A DNA stretch of 64,000 bases, taken from the NCBI RefSeq assembly GCF_024300645.1, contig NZ_CP101291.1:1612001-1676000 (forward strand), given 5' to 3'. The translations under genes were made by a program, and so were the position numbers. The stretch comes from Alteromonas sp. LMIT006 (GTDB lineage: Bacteria; Pseudomonadota; Gammaproteobacteria; Enterobacterales; Alteromonadaceae). A model generated the notes under the pieces. It had not been told where the DNA came from and searched no databases. It saw only the letters and a program-made list of their open reading frames with translations. Below, piece after piece: positions 42,798-51,644 of this stretch (positions are counted from its first letter, which is position 1; each line of letters starts with the position of its first letter).

Positions 42798-43869
42798 ATT
42801 TAGTAGAAGTTTTAATATCGGTCAGCATTTAATTGAACGAGAAGGTGAGCCTTATTTTATTGCTGATATTGGTGCAAATCATAATGGTTCCTTGGAGAAA
42901 GCTAAAGAATTAATCTATATGGCTGCAGAAGCTGGTGCTCATGCGGCAAAATTTCAGCATTTCAAAGCCGAAACAATTGTGAGTCGTGAGGGGTTTGAGC
43001 AATTAGGCACAAGGCAAGGTCATCAGTCTGGTTGGAAAAAATCCGTATTTGAAGTTTATAAAAGTGCATCTATTAATCTAGATTGGACTGAAGCATTAGT
43101 AAGTACATGTAAAGATGCCGGCGTTGAATTTTTCACCAGTCCTTATTCTTTAGACCTTGTTGACTTTGTTGACCCTTATGTACCGGCATATAAAATAGGC
43201 TCTGGAGACATTACTTGGCCGCAAATAATCGAAAAGATGGGCTCTAAAAACAAACCACTTTTATTAGCTTGTGGCGCATCGACAATGGATGAAGTTGATG
43301 CTGCGGTTAATAAAGCCTTGAATCTTACAAGCGATATAGTTTTGATGCAGTGTAATACAAACTATACTGCATCTTTAGAAAATTTTAAATACATCAATTT
43401 AAACGTTATTAAAACGTTACGTACTATGTATCCTGATGTTGTATTGGGCTTAAGTGATCATACACCAGGTCACTCAACAGTACTTGGCGCAATCACGTTA
43501 GGTGCAAATGTTATTGAAAAACACTTCACCGATAATAATTCTAATGAAGGTCCTGATCATAAGTTTGCGATGAACCCTACATCATGGAGAGAAATGGTTG
43601 AGCGCTCTCAGGAATTAAAGTTTGCCTTAGGTGATGGGGTTAAGAAGGTTGAACATAACGAAGAAGAAACTGTTGTTGTTCAGAGAAGAAGTGTTAGGGT
43701 TAAAGAAAGCTTACCAATAGGTCACACAATTTTAGAAAGTGATTTAGAGTGTTTAAGGCCGTGTCCGAAGGATGGGATTGAACCATATAATTTGCAAAAA
43801 GTTATAGGAAAACAATTAACTTCCTCCATAGATAAAGGCGGATATTTGAAGTGGAATCAACTCAAGTAG
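42787..43869 (+). CDS. NeuB-family nonulosonic acid synthase with SAF domain
   Basis: A 360-residue PEP-dependent synthase: NeuB TIM-barrel (about 20-270; IADIGANHNGS, AAKFQHFKAET, FFTSPYSLD, AYKIGSGDITW, GLSDHTPGHS, VIEKHFTD) and a C-terminal SAF antifreeze-like domain (about 295-360). The start is a GTG at 42787 with CAGGAG 6 bp upstream, inside the end of the SDR gene. It condenses a 6-carbon amino sugar with PEP to a 9-carbon acid. It differs clearly from the PseI-type gene at 44902, so the two may act on different sugars. Confidence 0.85.
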   Translation: MKNKFSRSFNIGQHLIEREGEPYFIADIGANHNGSLEKAKELIYMAAEAGAHAAKFQHFKAETIVSREGFEQLGTRQGHQSGWKKSVFEVYKSASINLDWTEALVSTCKDAGVEFFTSPYSLDLVDFVDPYVPAYKIGSGDITWPQIIEKMGSKNKPLLLACGASTMDEVDAAVNKALNLTSDIVLMQCNTNYTASLENFKYINLNVIKTLRTMYPDVVLGLSDHTPGHSTVLGAITLGANVIEKHFTDNNSNEGPDHKFAMNPTSWREMVERSQELKFALGDGVKKVEHNEEETVVVQRRSVRVKESLPIGHTILESDLECLRPCPKDGIEPYNLQKVIGKQLTSSIDKGGYLKWNQLK

Positions 43870-44552
43870 CTATTGTAATCCCGGCATATAATGAATCGCA
43901 AACAATCAAATGCGTAATTGATGAGCTTAAAGAAGAGCTCATCGGCCATAATTTTGAAGTGATTGTAGTAAACGATTGTTCAACAGACGATACAAGTGAT
44001 ATCGCAACTGCAACAGGGGCAAAAGTTATAAATTTAACCCGTAATTATGGTTACTCTGGAGCGATTGAGCAAGGATTCAATTATGTAACCACTAGAGATT
44101 TTGACTATGTACTTACAATGGATGCTGATGGGCAACACCATCCGTCTTCTGTAAAAAAAATTATAGAATGTTTAGAGCAGCAGAAGCCGAAAATGGTTAT
44201 TGGTGATAGAGGTGAATACGCTCGTTTAGGTGAATGGCTATATGGTAAGGTTTTTGAACGTTTATTAGGTATAAAAGACCCTTTGTGTGGTTTGAAAGCA
44301 TACGCCGTAGATGCATACAGAGAAATTGGTTTTTTTGAATCCTTTGACTCCATCGGTTCAGAATTATCAGTAAGAATGCTAAATAAAGAAGCCCACTATT
44401 GCTGTTCACCTGTGATTATAAGAAACCGTAAAGGTGAGGCAAGATTTGGTAATGGCTTGAAAGTTGAGCTTAGATTAATCAAAAGTTTGTATAAATCTAT
44501 CAGTTTCATAACAAAAAATTTTAAAAAGACAGAGCGACAGAATTCGATTTAA
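43851..44552 (+). CDS. GT2 glycosyltransferase, dolichyl/polyprenyl-phosphate-mannose-synthase type
   Basis: A 233-residue GT-A glycosyltransferase: IPAYNESQTIKCVIDEL, VVNDCSTDDTS, the DxD-like MDADGQHHP and an R-x-G-x-ARFG end are family marks. There is no C-terminal membrane domain. The start is a GTG overlapping the synthase gene by 19 bp. DPM1-like members transfer sugar to polyprenyl phosphate or to the growing repeat; the donor here is unknown. Confidence 0.82.
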   Translation: MESTQVAIVIPAYNESQTIKCVIDELKEELIGHNFEVIVVNDCSTDDTSDIATATGAKVINLTRNYGYSGAIEQGFNYVTTRDFDYVLTMDADGQHHPSSVKKIIECLEQQKPKMVIGDRGEYARLGEWLYGKVFERLLGIKDPLCGLKAYAVDAYREIGFFESFDSIGSELSVRMLNKEAHYCCSPVIIRNRKGEARFGNGLKVELRLIKSLYKSISFITKNFKKTERQNSI

Positions 44553-44901
44553 AATGATAAAAAGTCAATTTCTGAATGTCGCCGCAATTAGGTATTGAAT
44601 TTATCACCATTAAAGTTAATTTTCTATTCTGCATTAGTAGACTATTTACTTAGAGAGATGAAAGAAAGGATTATCTTTGAAGAAAAACAGGCTTGTAATA
44701 AATATTTATTACAAGCCTGAACAATATGGAAAAGAGCAAGACTTTTTAGCTTTGTCATTGTTTGATGTTATTCATTTTTGTAGTGTTATTCATGCGACTG
44801 TGATAGTAAGCTATGTCGCGTCATGAAAGTCCTTTGAAAAGTTTAGCCTCAAAAGAGTTTCTAAAACTGAATTCATTAGAACTCCAATAAAATAAAAGAC
44901 C
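44553..44901. other. Gene-free stretch with a 32-bp palindrome
   Basis: About 350 bp between the GT2 gene and the broken pseI. The only clear structure is a perfect palindrome at 44688-44719. I see no open frame of useful length and no clean promoter. Confidence 0.6.
44688..44719. repeat. Perfect 32-bp palindrome
   Basis: The 16-nt arm CAGGCTTGTAATAAAT is followed directly by its exact reverse complement. On the minus strand it is followed by TTTTTCTTC, so it resembles a terminator facing left, but no minus-strand gene ends here. It may instead end the GT2 transcript or be a relic of a mobile element. Confidence 0.7.
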
Positions 44902-45951
44902 ATGAAAAAGTGTATAGAAATAGACGAAAGAAAAATTGGTCCCAATTATTCTTCATATATTATCGAAGAGTTATCAGCCGATCATAATGGGGATATCGAG
45001 CGAGATTTAAAAATTATGGAAGAAGCAAAGCTCGCTGGAGCAGATGCTATAAAATTGCAAACGTACACTCATGATACTATTACCATTGATTGCGATAGCG
45101 AAGATTTTCAAAGCAAAGGTGGATTATAGGATGGGCAGAAATTTTATGAGTTATACAATGGAGCTCATCTGCCATGGGAATGGCATAAGACATTGTTTGA
45201 TGAGGCCGAAAAGCTTGGATTTACCATCTTTAGTACTCCATATGACCATACAGCTGTCGATTTCCTAGAAACTTTGAATGCACCTGCATATGAGATCGCG
45301 TCGTTTGAGTTGATCGACTTACCATTGATTCGAAAGGTAGCGGAAACAGGTAAGCCGATGATCATGTCAACGGGTAATGCGAATTTAGCCGAAATTGAAG
45401 AAGCGATAGCAGCAGCTAAAGCAGCAGGAGCTAAAGATATCGTGCTTCTTCATTGGACTAGTGGTTACCCAACACCTGCATCGCAGGCAAACATCTCAAC
45501 TATGGCTGTAATGCGAGATGCATATGGTGTTGAAGTAGATCTTTCAGATCATACTATGGACATTGGTGTATCGGTAGCAGCAGTAGCACTAGGCGCATGT
45601 GTCATTGAAAAACACTTTACATTAGCACGTGCTGATGGTGGTCCAGTTTCGGATTTTTCACTAGAAAGAGAGGAATTAAAGTCACTAGTCACTAACTGTA
45701 ATATGGCTTTTGAGTCTATAGGTAATCCAAATTTTAACAGTACAGAAGTGGAATTACAGACGAAAATACACAGACTATCACTATACATTGCCAAGGATAT
45801 TAAGCAAGGTCAAATATTTACACCAGAAAATGTTCGTTCAATAAGACCAAGTAAAGGGATATTATCAAAGTATATTAATGATGTAATTGGGAAAAAAGCA
45901 AAAAATGACCTTAATTATGGAACACCATTAAAAATCAGTCATTTTGAGTAA
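44902..45951 (+). pseudogene. pseI: Pseudaminic acid synthase PseI interrupted by one amber codon
   Basis: The frame runs 349 codons, the normal PseI length, with a single TAG at 45127-45129 (codon 76). The sequence reads GGL-stop-DGQKFYELY, where the family has a Trp (GGLWDGQ-like), so one G-to-A change of TGG explains it. All else is intact: LKIMEEAKLAGADAIKLQTYT, PWEWHKTLFDEA, STPYDHTAVDFLE, SDHTMDIGVSVAAVALG, VIEKHFTLARADGG and a C-terminal SAF domain. An SADHNG motif replaces the usual SANHNG near the N-terminus. Without suppression it gives a 75-residue fragment; internal starts such as 45193 lack the N-terminal barrel. A sequencing error is possible. Confidence 0.88.
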
Positions 45952-46123
45952 AAAAGTATTGATTATATGTTTAGTTGTAAACTTACCTTAAAAAACAAAA
46001 GTAATAATTAGAGGTTTCTGCAACATTATAAATATTAGAGGAACGTATCAAGAAGACAAAATTAACCGAACAATAGCTGTTCATTCAACTTTATGAAAGA
46101 TGCCCTGTATTCAGAGACTTGTG

Positions 46124-46414
46124 ATTTCAAAATCAATATTGTTATAGATGTGTCATTGTCAGCAAGTTGTGTTGTAAGGATATTCGAGAATCTTGAATGC
46201 GAACTAGGGCTCCAAAATGATTCTCATGTATAATGTCTCGGAAATGACCTTTCAGCTATTCATAGATTTGTTTAAATCAAATGATGTTGAATCCGTAGAC
46301 ATAAGCTGGGTAAACCGAATCAAAATACGTTCATTGAGAGGTTTAATCGGTTCTATAGAACCGAAGTACTGGACCAACATTTTTTCTCAACTCTCGAGTA
46401 AATTAATGAACTGA
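46124..46414 (+). pseudogene. IS3-family transposase (OrfB) remnant
   Basis: Two reading frames carry pieces of an IS3-type DDE integrase domain. The first (46124-46230) reads DFKINIVIDVSLSASCVVRIFENL, like the strand and helix around the second Asp. After a frameshift comes KLGKPNQNTFIERFNRFYRTEVLDQHFFSTLE with the Glu-helix signature (GKP..N..IERFN...R.E.LD). Stops and shifts make it inactive. No terminal inverted repeats were recognised. Confidence 0.7.
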
Positions 46415-46490
46415 GTAGTAGACTTGAGGTTATGTTTACGCTCTGACAACTTTAATTACCAGTTTTTAAAACACACTTGTAATCAATTAC

Positions 46491-46518
46491 TTAGATTTTT
46501 AGGTGGTTAAAAATCTAA
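46491..46518. repeat. 11-bp inverted repeat with 6-nt loop
   Basis: TTAGATTTTTA (46491-46501) and TAAAAATCTAA (46508-46518) are exact complements around GGTGGT. It lies between the IS3 remnant and the wecC remnant and could be a relic of an element end or a small terminator. Confidence 0.55.
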
Positions 46519-46523
46519 ATCTC

Positions 46524-46946
46524 ACTCCTAAAGAAGCTTGAATTATTCTTACGGCAAGAAAAGTGAATGATGCTAAACCTGATTGGGTTATCAACAAAGT
46601 TAAAATTGCAATTAGCGACTTATTTCAAGATAACCCAGATAAAACATCAAAAGAAGTGGTGGTAGCTTGCTATCGTCTAGCATTTGAACCTGACATTGAT
46701 GATCTAAGGGAAAGTTCAGCAATAGTAATCACTCAAAAGATTGTAGAAATGTATAGCGGTTGTGTTTAGGCAGTAGAACCAAATATAGAAAATCTTCCTG
46801 AAAAATTGAAACATATTGAACTTGTAGAATTTAATATCGCAGCAAAGGTAGCTGATGTACAAGTTTTGTTGGTTGAACATCAAGAGCTTACAAAGTTTAA
46901 AGTTCCCCAATATTTAATTATAGTCACCAAGGGCGTTTGGAAATAA
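46524..46946 (+). pseudogene. wecC: 3' remnant of UDP-N-acetyl-D-mannosamine dehydrogenase (wecC)
   Basis: One frame encodes the C-terminal NAD/UDP-sugar-binding domain of WecC: TARKVNDAKPDWVINKVK, then CYRLAFEPDIDDLRESSA (usually FGLAFKPDIDDLRESPA), MYSGCV-stop-AVEPNIENLP and a terminal TKGVWK. Two in-frame stops (46539 TGA, 46767 TAG) and the loss of about the first two thirds of the gene show decay. WecC oxidises UDP-ManNAc to UDP-ManNAcA, so an earlier version of this locus probably made a ManNAcA-containing glycan. Confidence 0.82.
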
Positions 46947-46950
46947 AAGG

Positions 46951-47815
46951 TTACAAACCTATACTCATGAAACTATAACTATGGTTTGTTACTCTGAAGT
47001 GTTTCAAATTCGTGGCGTTATGTGGGATAGGAAGCCCTTCTATCAGTTATATAAAGATGCTCAAATTCCATGGGAATGGAATAAACCTTTATTTCAAAAG
47101 CTCAAGAATTAGGTATTACTATCTTTAGTTCTCTTTTGATTTTACTGCGGTAGAACTTTTAGGAAAACTCGATGCTCCGGCTTAAAAGATTGCTTCCTTT
47201 AAAATGATTGACTTACCTCTTATTAAACGTGTAACTCAAACAGGTAATCCAATGATTATTTCAACGGGAATGGCGAATCAAGAAGAGATTAGTGAAGCTA
47301 TTAAAACAGTAAAAAGATAATGATTGCCAGGAACTAATCGCGCTTCATTGCTTCAGTGATGATCCAGTACCTGCAGACAATTACAATCCTAGAACGATTC
47401 CAGATATTGCAAAGCGTTTTGAAGTCATTACAGGTTTATCAGACCACACCATTGATAACTCGACAGCTCTGTCATCTGTTGCTCTTGCTTCTTGTTTAAT
47501 TGATAAGCATGTAACAATGTGTAGTAATGGTGGTGGTGCTGATGAAAGATTTTCGCTTGAACCTTTAGAATTAAAAGAGTTATGCAAGGATGCAAATATT
47601 GCTTAGAAATCACTTTTTAATGTAAATTTTAAAAACAACAGAAGAAGAAAAAGATAGTTCAAAATTAAAAAGATCACTATATGATGTTAAAGAAATAAAA
47701 ATAGTGAGTTATTCAATTCAAAAAATTTAAAAAGTATTAGCCCTTGCTTTAGTATGAAACCAAAATCCTTTGAAAAACTTATTCGTAAAAAGCGGTAGAA
47801 GATATAAAAAATAGA
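46951..47815 (+). pseudogene. Remnant of a second PseI-type synthase
   Basis: It starts abruptly with LQTYTHETIT, so the first 50 or so codons are missing, and continues MWDRKPFYQLYKDAQIPWEWNKPLFQ. A one-base loss near 47100 shifts the frame, then AQELGITIFS, MIDLPLIKRVTQTGNPMIISTGMANQEEISEAI, a further break, IALHCFSDDPVPADNYN, GLSDHTIDNSTALSSVALASCLIDKHVT and FSLEPLELKEL follow. A decayed SAF-like tail runs to about 47.8 kb. It keeps the Trp that is an amber codon in the 44902 gene. It joins the wecC remnant with almost no gap. Confidence 0.78.
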
Positions 47816-47986
47816 TTAATGTGATACTGAAAAATACTCCATAAAATATAAATCGAAAAAATCAATTATATTTTAATAATAAAATAAAATTCTATAAAGT
47901 GTTTATCCAATTCGTAATTAATATTTAAACATATGTAATGTTAAATTTTAGTGATTTAAAAAAATTTCCTATAATGGTATTGTTAA

Positions 47987-49270
47987 ATGAATAAAATAAA
48001 AGATTATAAGCATTTGTATAAAGCTACAGAACATTCAGCGCATCCAAATCTTTTAAATAAAACTGTAAAAAATTTAAAAATAAAAAAAATGGAAATCTTG
48101 AAGCTTTTTTGCAAAAGTTTGATTTCGCCTATTCTAGTGATATTTTCGAATAAAATATTAGTTGACAAGAATAATATAATATACATTGGGAATAAAAAAA
48201 AACTGAGTAATGAGTTCGAAATATTTTGTAACCACTCTTTTTTTAAAGAATATTATATAATTGATGATTCAATGTTTAATATTACTAGATTGTCAGTGAA
48301 GAAAGAATTAATCTATGAATATTTAAGAGATTATACGTTATTAATTTATCTATTAGTTGTAGAGGGATCGTTTGAAAATAAAATAAGGGCGATGTATTCC
48401 TTAATTTTTTTAAAACACTACTATAAGATAAGATCCTTAAATTTAAACAGTGAGTGTAAATTATTGAATTTATTTTCAGGTAGTCAAATTGGACATATTC
48501 TTAATCATCAATTAAAGATATTTGGAGGAAGATCATTTATATATAGCTGGGGAAGTAATGTTGCCTCGGAAGAGCAGAAGATAGTATCCGGTGATGTCGC
48601 TTTATTGAAAAATAAATATGAAAAAGAACTATATTCAATAAGAAAACAATATATAGTTGGAAATATTTCTTACAATCAAGAGCTAAAAAAGAAGTCCATA
48701 AATAGATTAAAAGAAAATATAAATCTACTTTTTATTGATACTTGTGAAAATAAAAATTTTGATGACATTTCAAAGTTCGAATTTTATAAAAATATATTTA
48801 TTATTTTATTGAAATTTGATTATGTATCAGTCAATATCAGGATGCATCCGGGAAGTGAAATTTCAACCGTTCAAAAATTAATAGAGATATTCGACTCTGA
48901 AAGGATAAATATAACATGTGATAATGTCTCTTTAGAGCAGACATGTACTATGTATGATGCAGTAATTAACGTAAATTCATCTTTATCAGCCTTATACGTT
49001 TTAAATTACATGCCAATAATAAACTTGTTCCCATTATATTTTAATATGTACGAAAATACATGTTCTAAAAACGTATATAAGCAATTTTTTGATTTACCAG
49101 GAAAAAATATATATTTTATAGATGATTTATTTGATTTATTGTGTTCAGTAAAAAAAATTAACAAATTTTTGAATGATTTTACTGGCTATGATAAATATAG
49201 ATGTGAATATATCCCCAAAAGTGGTAAAGACACTGCTGATGAAATTGCTAAAGTGATGTTATCGATATGA
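47987..49270 (+). CDS. Putative glycosyltransferase with HP motif, candidate nonulosonate transferase
   Basis: A 427-residue protein of no family that I can name. AT-rich codon use (Lys, Asn and Ile heavy) marks it as part of the imported cassette. VNIRMHPGSE (about 282-291) and INVNSSLSALYVLNYMPII (about 326-344) resemble the HP and Ser-Ser/Thr motifs of GT-B sialyl- and polysialyltransferases (GT38, GT52, GT80). LLFIDTCENKNF (about 243-254) could be the acidic motif. It is not membrane-spanning overall. Because the locus makes a CMP-activated acid and needs a transferase, this is the best candidate. Confidence in that role is low to moderate. Confidence 0.5.
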   Translation: MNKIKDYKHLYKATEHSAHPNLLNKTVKNLKIKKMEILKLFCKSLISPILVIFSNKILVDKNNIIYIGNKKKLSNEFEIFCNHSFFKEYYIIDDSMFNITRLSVKKELIYEYLRDYTLLIYLLVVEGSFENKIRAMYSLIFLKHYYKIRSLNLNSECKLLNLFSGSQIGHILNHQLKIFGGRSFIYSWGSNVASEEQKIVSGDVALLKNKYEKELYSIRKQYIVGNISYNQELKKKSINRLKENINLLFIDTCENKNFDDISKFEFYKNIFIILLKFDYVSVNIRMHPGSEISTVQKLIEIFDSERINITCDNVSLEQTCTMYDAVINVNSSLSALYVLNYMPIINLFPLYFNMYENTCSKNVYKQFFDLPGKNIYFIDDLFDLLCSVKKINKFLNDFTGYDKYRCEYIPKSGKDTADEIAKVMLSI

Positions 49271-50418
49271 AATATTTAAATATTTTATTTATAATAAACT
49301 CAGATTCTGGACCAGAAAACAAAAATGGTATAACGAAAATTTTACACAATATAAAACCACGGAAGTATATCAATGTGGATTTACTTTCACCATATAATTC
49401 AAACGCACCTAGTTATATAAAAAAAACATACAATTGTAAAATAAACAAATCCAAAAGAAAAAGCTCAAAAATTTCATCACTCCTTAATGGGTGGTGTGCT
49501 GAAGATTATCAGAAAAAAAATATAAATAGTGATATATTTCAATGTTTAAAAAATATTTGGTTCGATTATGATAGGATCTTTTTTATAGGTTCAAGCACCA
49601 TATCTATATATGACGATATCATTAAGTTCGGTTTTTTACCGATTCTAAGTAAATCAATTTTTTTCGCTATTGATAATAAATCAGTATATTTTAAGAGAGC
49701 AATTAAAAATAACACTTTTCCTAAAAATATTTATTATTGGCTTCAATATAGATTTTTTAAAAAAAGAAGCGAGGTAAAATATAAATTTTTTGACAAAGTT
49801 CTGTTTGTTTCTGATTATGATAGTTTAATATATAAAATTGATAATCCAGTTAGTGAAAAAAAAGTATTTACATGCACAAATGGTGTAATTATTCCAAATG
49901 AGTTTGAAAATTATAAAAAAAATAATGACATATACCTTCATGGAAATTTTTCATATGTTCCAAATATTGAGGCATATAAAAATAATATGTCAATTATTAA
50001 ATTCATAAGAAAGATAGATTGTGATGCAAAATTTATAATATTTGGTATCAATAGCCATTATTTTGAAAAGACAATTGAATTAACTGTGCATGGTGTGGTT
50101 GAAAACATTTACAGTTTCTTACCAAGTTATAATAATTATGTTTGCTACCAGGTAACTGGTGCCGGTGTAAAAAATAAAATATTAGAAGCCTTTTCGAAAA
50201 AAATGCTTGTATTCGCAAATAAAGAAGTAGTTAATGGTTTAAATGTAGAGCCAGGTTTTCATTATGTTGATATAAGTAATTTAATGTTTTCTGATATAGC
50301 CAATAGAATATTATCTATTACTTCTGAAGAAAGAATTTTTATATCAAATAATGCATATGAACTTGTTAAACATCAGTATTCTTGGGATTCTTTTTCAAAA
50401 AAGCTATTTGAATTGTAG
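49267..50418 (+). CDS. GT4-like glycosyltransferase
   Basis: A 383-residue, strongly AT-rich gene overlapping the previous one by 4 bp (ATGA). The N-terminus LNILFIINSDSGPENKNGITKIL and the C-terminal YLHGNFSYVPNIEAY...GAGVKNKILEAFSKKMLVFAN block are those of GT-B retaining transferases related to GT4 (donor-site Lys and Glu in KILEAF). Donor and acceptor cannot be told. It lies within a run of glycan genes. Confidence 0.68.
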   Translation: MKYLNILFIINSDSGPENKNGITKILHNIKPRKYINVDLLSPYNSNAPSYIKKTYNCKINKSKRKSSKISSLLNGWCAEDYQKKNINSDIFQCLKNIWFDYDRIFFIGSSTISIYDDIIKFGFLPILSKSIFFAIDNKSVYFKRAIKNNTFPKNIYYWLQYRFFKKRSEVKYKFFDKVLFVSDYDSLIYKIDNPVSEKKVFTCTNGVIIPNEFENYKKNNDIYLHGNFSYVPNIEAYKNNMSIIKFIRKIDCDAKFIIFGINSHYFEKTIELTVHGVVENIYSFLPSYNNYVCYQVTGAGVKNKILEAFSKKMLVFANKEVVNGLNVEPGFHYVDISNLMFSDIANRILSITSEERIFISNNAYELVKHQYSWDSFSKKLFEL

Positions 50419-50426
50419 TTATAATA

Positions 50427-51644
50427 ATGCATAAATTAAAATATGTTCTAATTATTTTATCACTTTCAATGCTGGTTGTGTTAGAACCTTTTTATCTAGG
50501 CCCTTTTAAGTTTGCAATCTTATGGAAATTAGCATTACTTTATTTAGGTGTGTCTGTACTTTTTTTAAAGAAATCAATAATAATTGATAAAATATCAATT
50601 ATTGCATTTTTACTAACACTTTTTTGTTTTATAGTATATGCAGATAACATTGATTATTTTGAACAAACAAAGAGTGCAGTTTACTTCATTTTTATTCCTT
50701 TTTTAATTGTATTGCTTCAAAATATTAAGTTAAATAGAAATATACAAGATAAAATAATTCTATGTGTTGCAATATCAATTGTAATAGTTTGTATTCCATA
50801 TTATTTCGGGATTTTAGAATCCTATGGTACAAGGTTTGATTTAGAAACCTTTGGACTTAATTCTTACGCTTTTTTGGGGCCATTTCAAACAACACACACA
50901 GCATCCGTTTTACTAGCTGTATCTTCATCTATTCTTTTATTTTCATTCTTTAATCTGCGAGGGGATTATTTTTATAGGATTTTATTTATTATTCTTTTCT
51001 TTATTTCTATATTTTTTGTTTATAAAACTTATGTTCGAACTGGTTATTTGGTTTGTGTTCTTTCTAATTTATACATTGTATATAAATTGAAATTTAAGGA
51101 TTTTGGATTTAAAAATAAATTATTTACAATAATCATATTTATATTCGTATTTTTTATGTTTGAATATATTAATCAGTCTGATGTTGTTTTTTCAAAGAGA
51201 ATTGCTGATCAATATACTGATAACTCTGAAATCGGTTGGCAAACAATTGGTTCTGGCAGATTGTTATTTGCTTTCGTAAATATTAATCATTGGCTAGAGG
51301 TCTCTCTTTTACAAAAATTATTCGGCATAGGTTATGTTGAATCAGTTAACTACATGTATAATGAGATTGGTCAAAGAATAATTAGTCATAATTTATTTTT
51401 AGATCTTTTAATTCAGCATGGTGTAATTGGCTTGCTTTTATATTTGATTGTTGTTTTTTTAATTTTCAAATCTATTCGTAATTCTATGAATTTTGGATGT
51501 CCTCCATTATATTTTTCTATTTATCTATCATATATAACATATCAATTTGTTCAAGGTTCTAATATATTTCTTTTTGATGTTTTATTAGTTTTATCGTACT
51601 TGTCTTCTAAAGAATTTTTAAATAAGAATGTTACAATTAAATAG
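50427..51644 (+). CDS. wzy: O-antigen/EPS polymerase (Wzy-like)
   Basis: A 405-residue integral membrane protein with about 10-12 hydrophobic segments (for example FAILWKLALLYLGVSVLFL and LFTIIIFIFVFFMFEYI). A larger loop between late helices contains GWQTIGSGRLLFAFVNINHWLEVS and SHNLFLDLLIQHGVIG, the pattern of Wzy_C/RfaL-type polymerases. It would join lipid-linked repeat units in the periplasm. Its 3' end overlaps wzx by 17 bp. Confidence 0.78.
   Translation: MHKLKYVLIILSLSMLVVLEPFYLGPFKFAILWKLALLYLGVSVLFLKKSIIIDKISIIAFLLTLFCFIVYADNIDYFEQTKSAVYFIFIPFLIVLLQNIKLNRNIQDKIILCVAISIVIVCIPYYFGILESYGTRFDLETFGLNSYAFLGPFQTTHTASVLLAVSSSILLFSFFNLRGDYFYRILFIILFFISIFFVYKTYVRTGYLVCVLSNLYIVYKLKFKDFGFKNKLFTIIIFIFVFFMFEYINQSDVVFSKRIADQYTDNSEIGWQTIGSGRLLFAFVNINHWLEVSLLQKLFGIGYVESVNYMYNEIGQRIISHNLFLDLLIQHGVIGLLLYLIVVFLIFKSIRNSMNFGCPPLYFSIYLSYITYQFVQGSNIFLFDVLLVLSYLSSKEFLNKNVTIK

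Noticed and set aside
45193-45951. A separate 252-residue synthase gene starting at 45193
   Set aside because: It is the same frame as 44902-45129 and continues the PseI sequence right after the amber codon; alone it lacks the first strands of the barrel and has no good ribosome site.
46217-46414. A 65-residue hypothetical gene
   Set aside because: The alternate frame carries IS3 transposase motifs over the same bases, so the open frame is a by-product of a decayed transposase.
47381-47613. Two minus-strand open frames near 47.5 kb
   Set aside because: They are antisense to the pseI remnant and have no protein features of their own.
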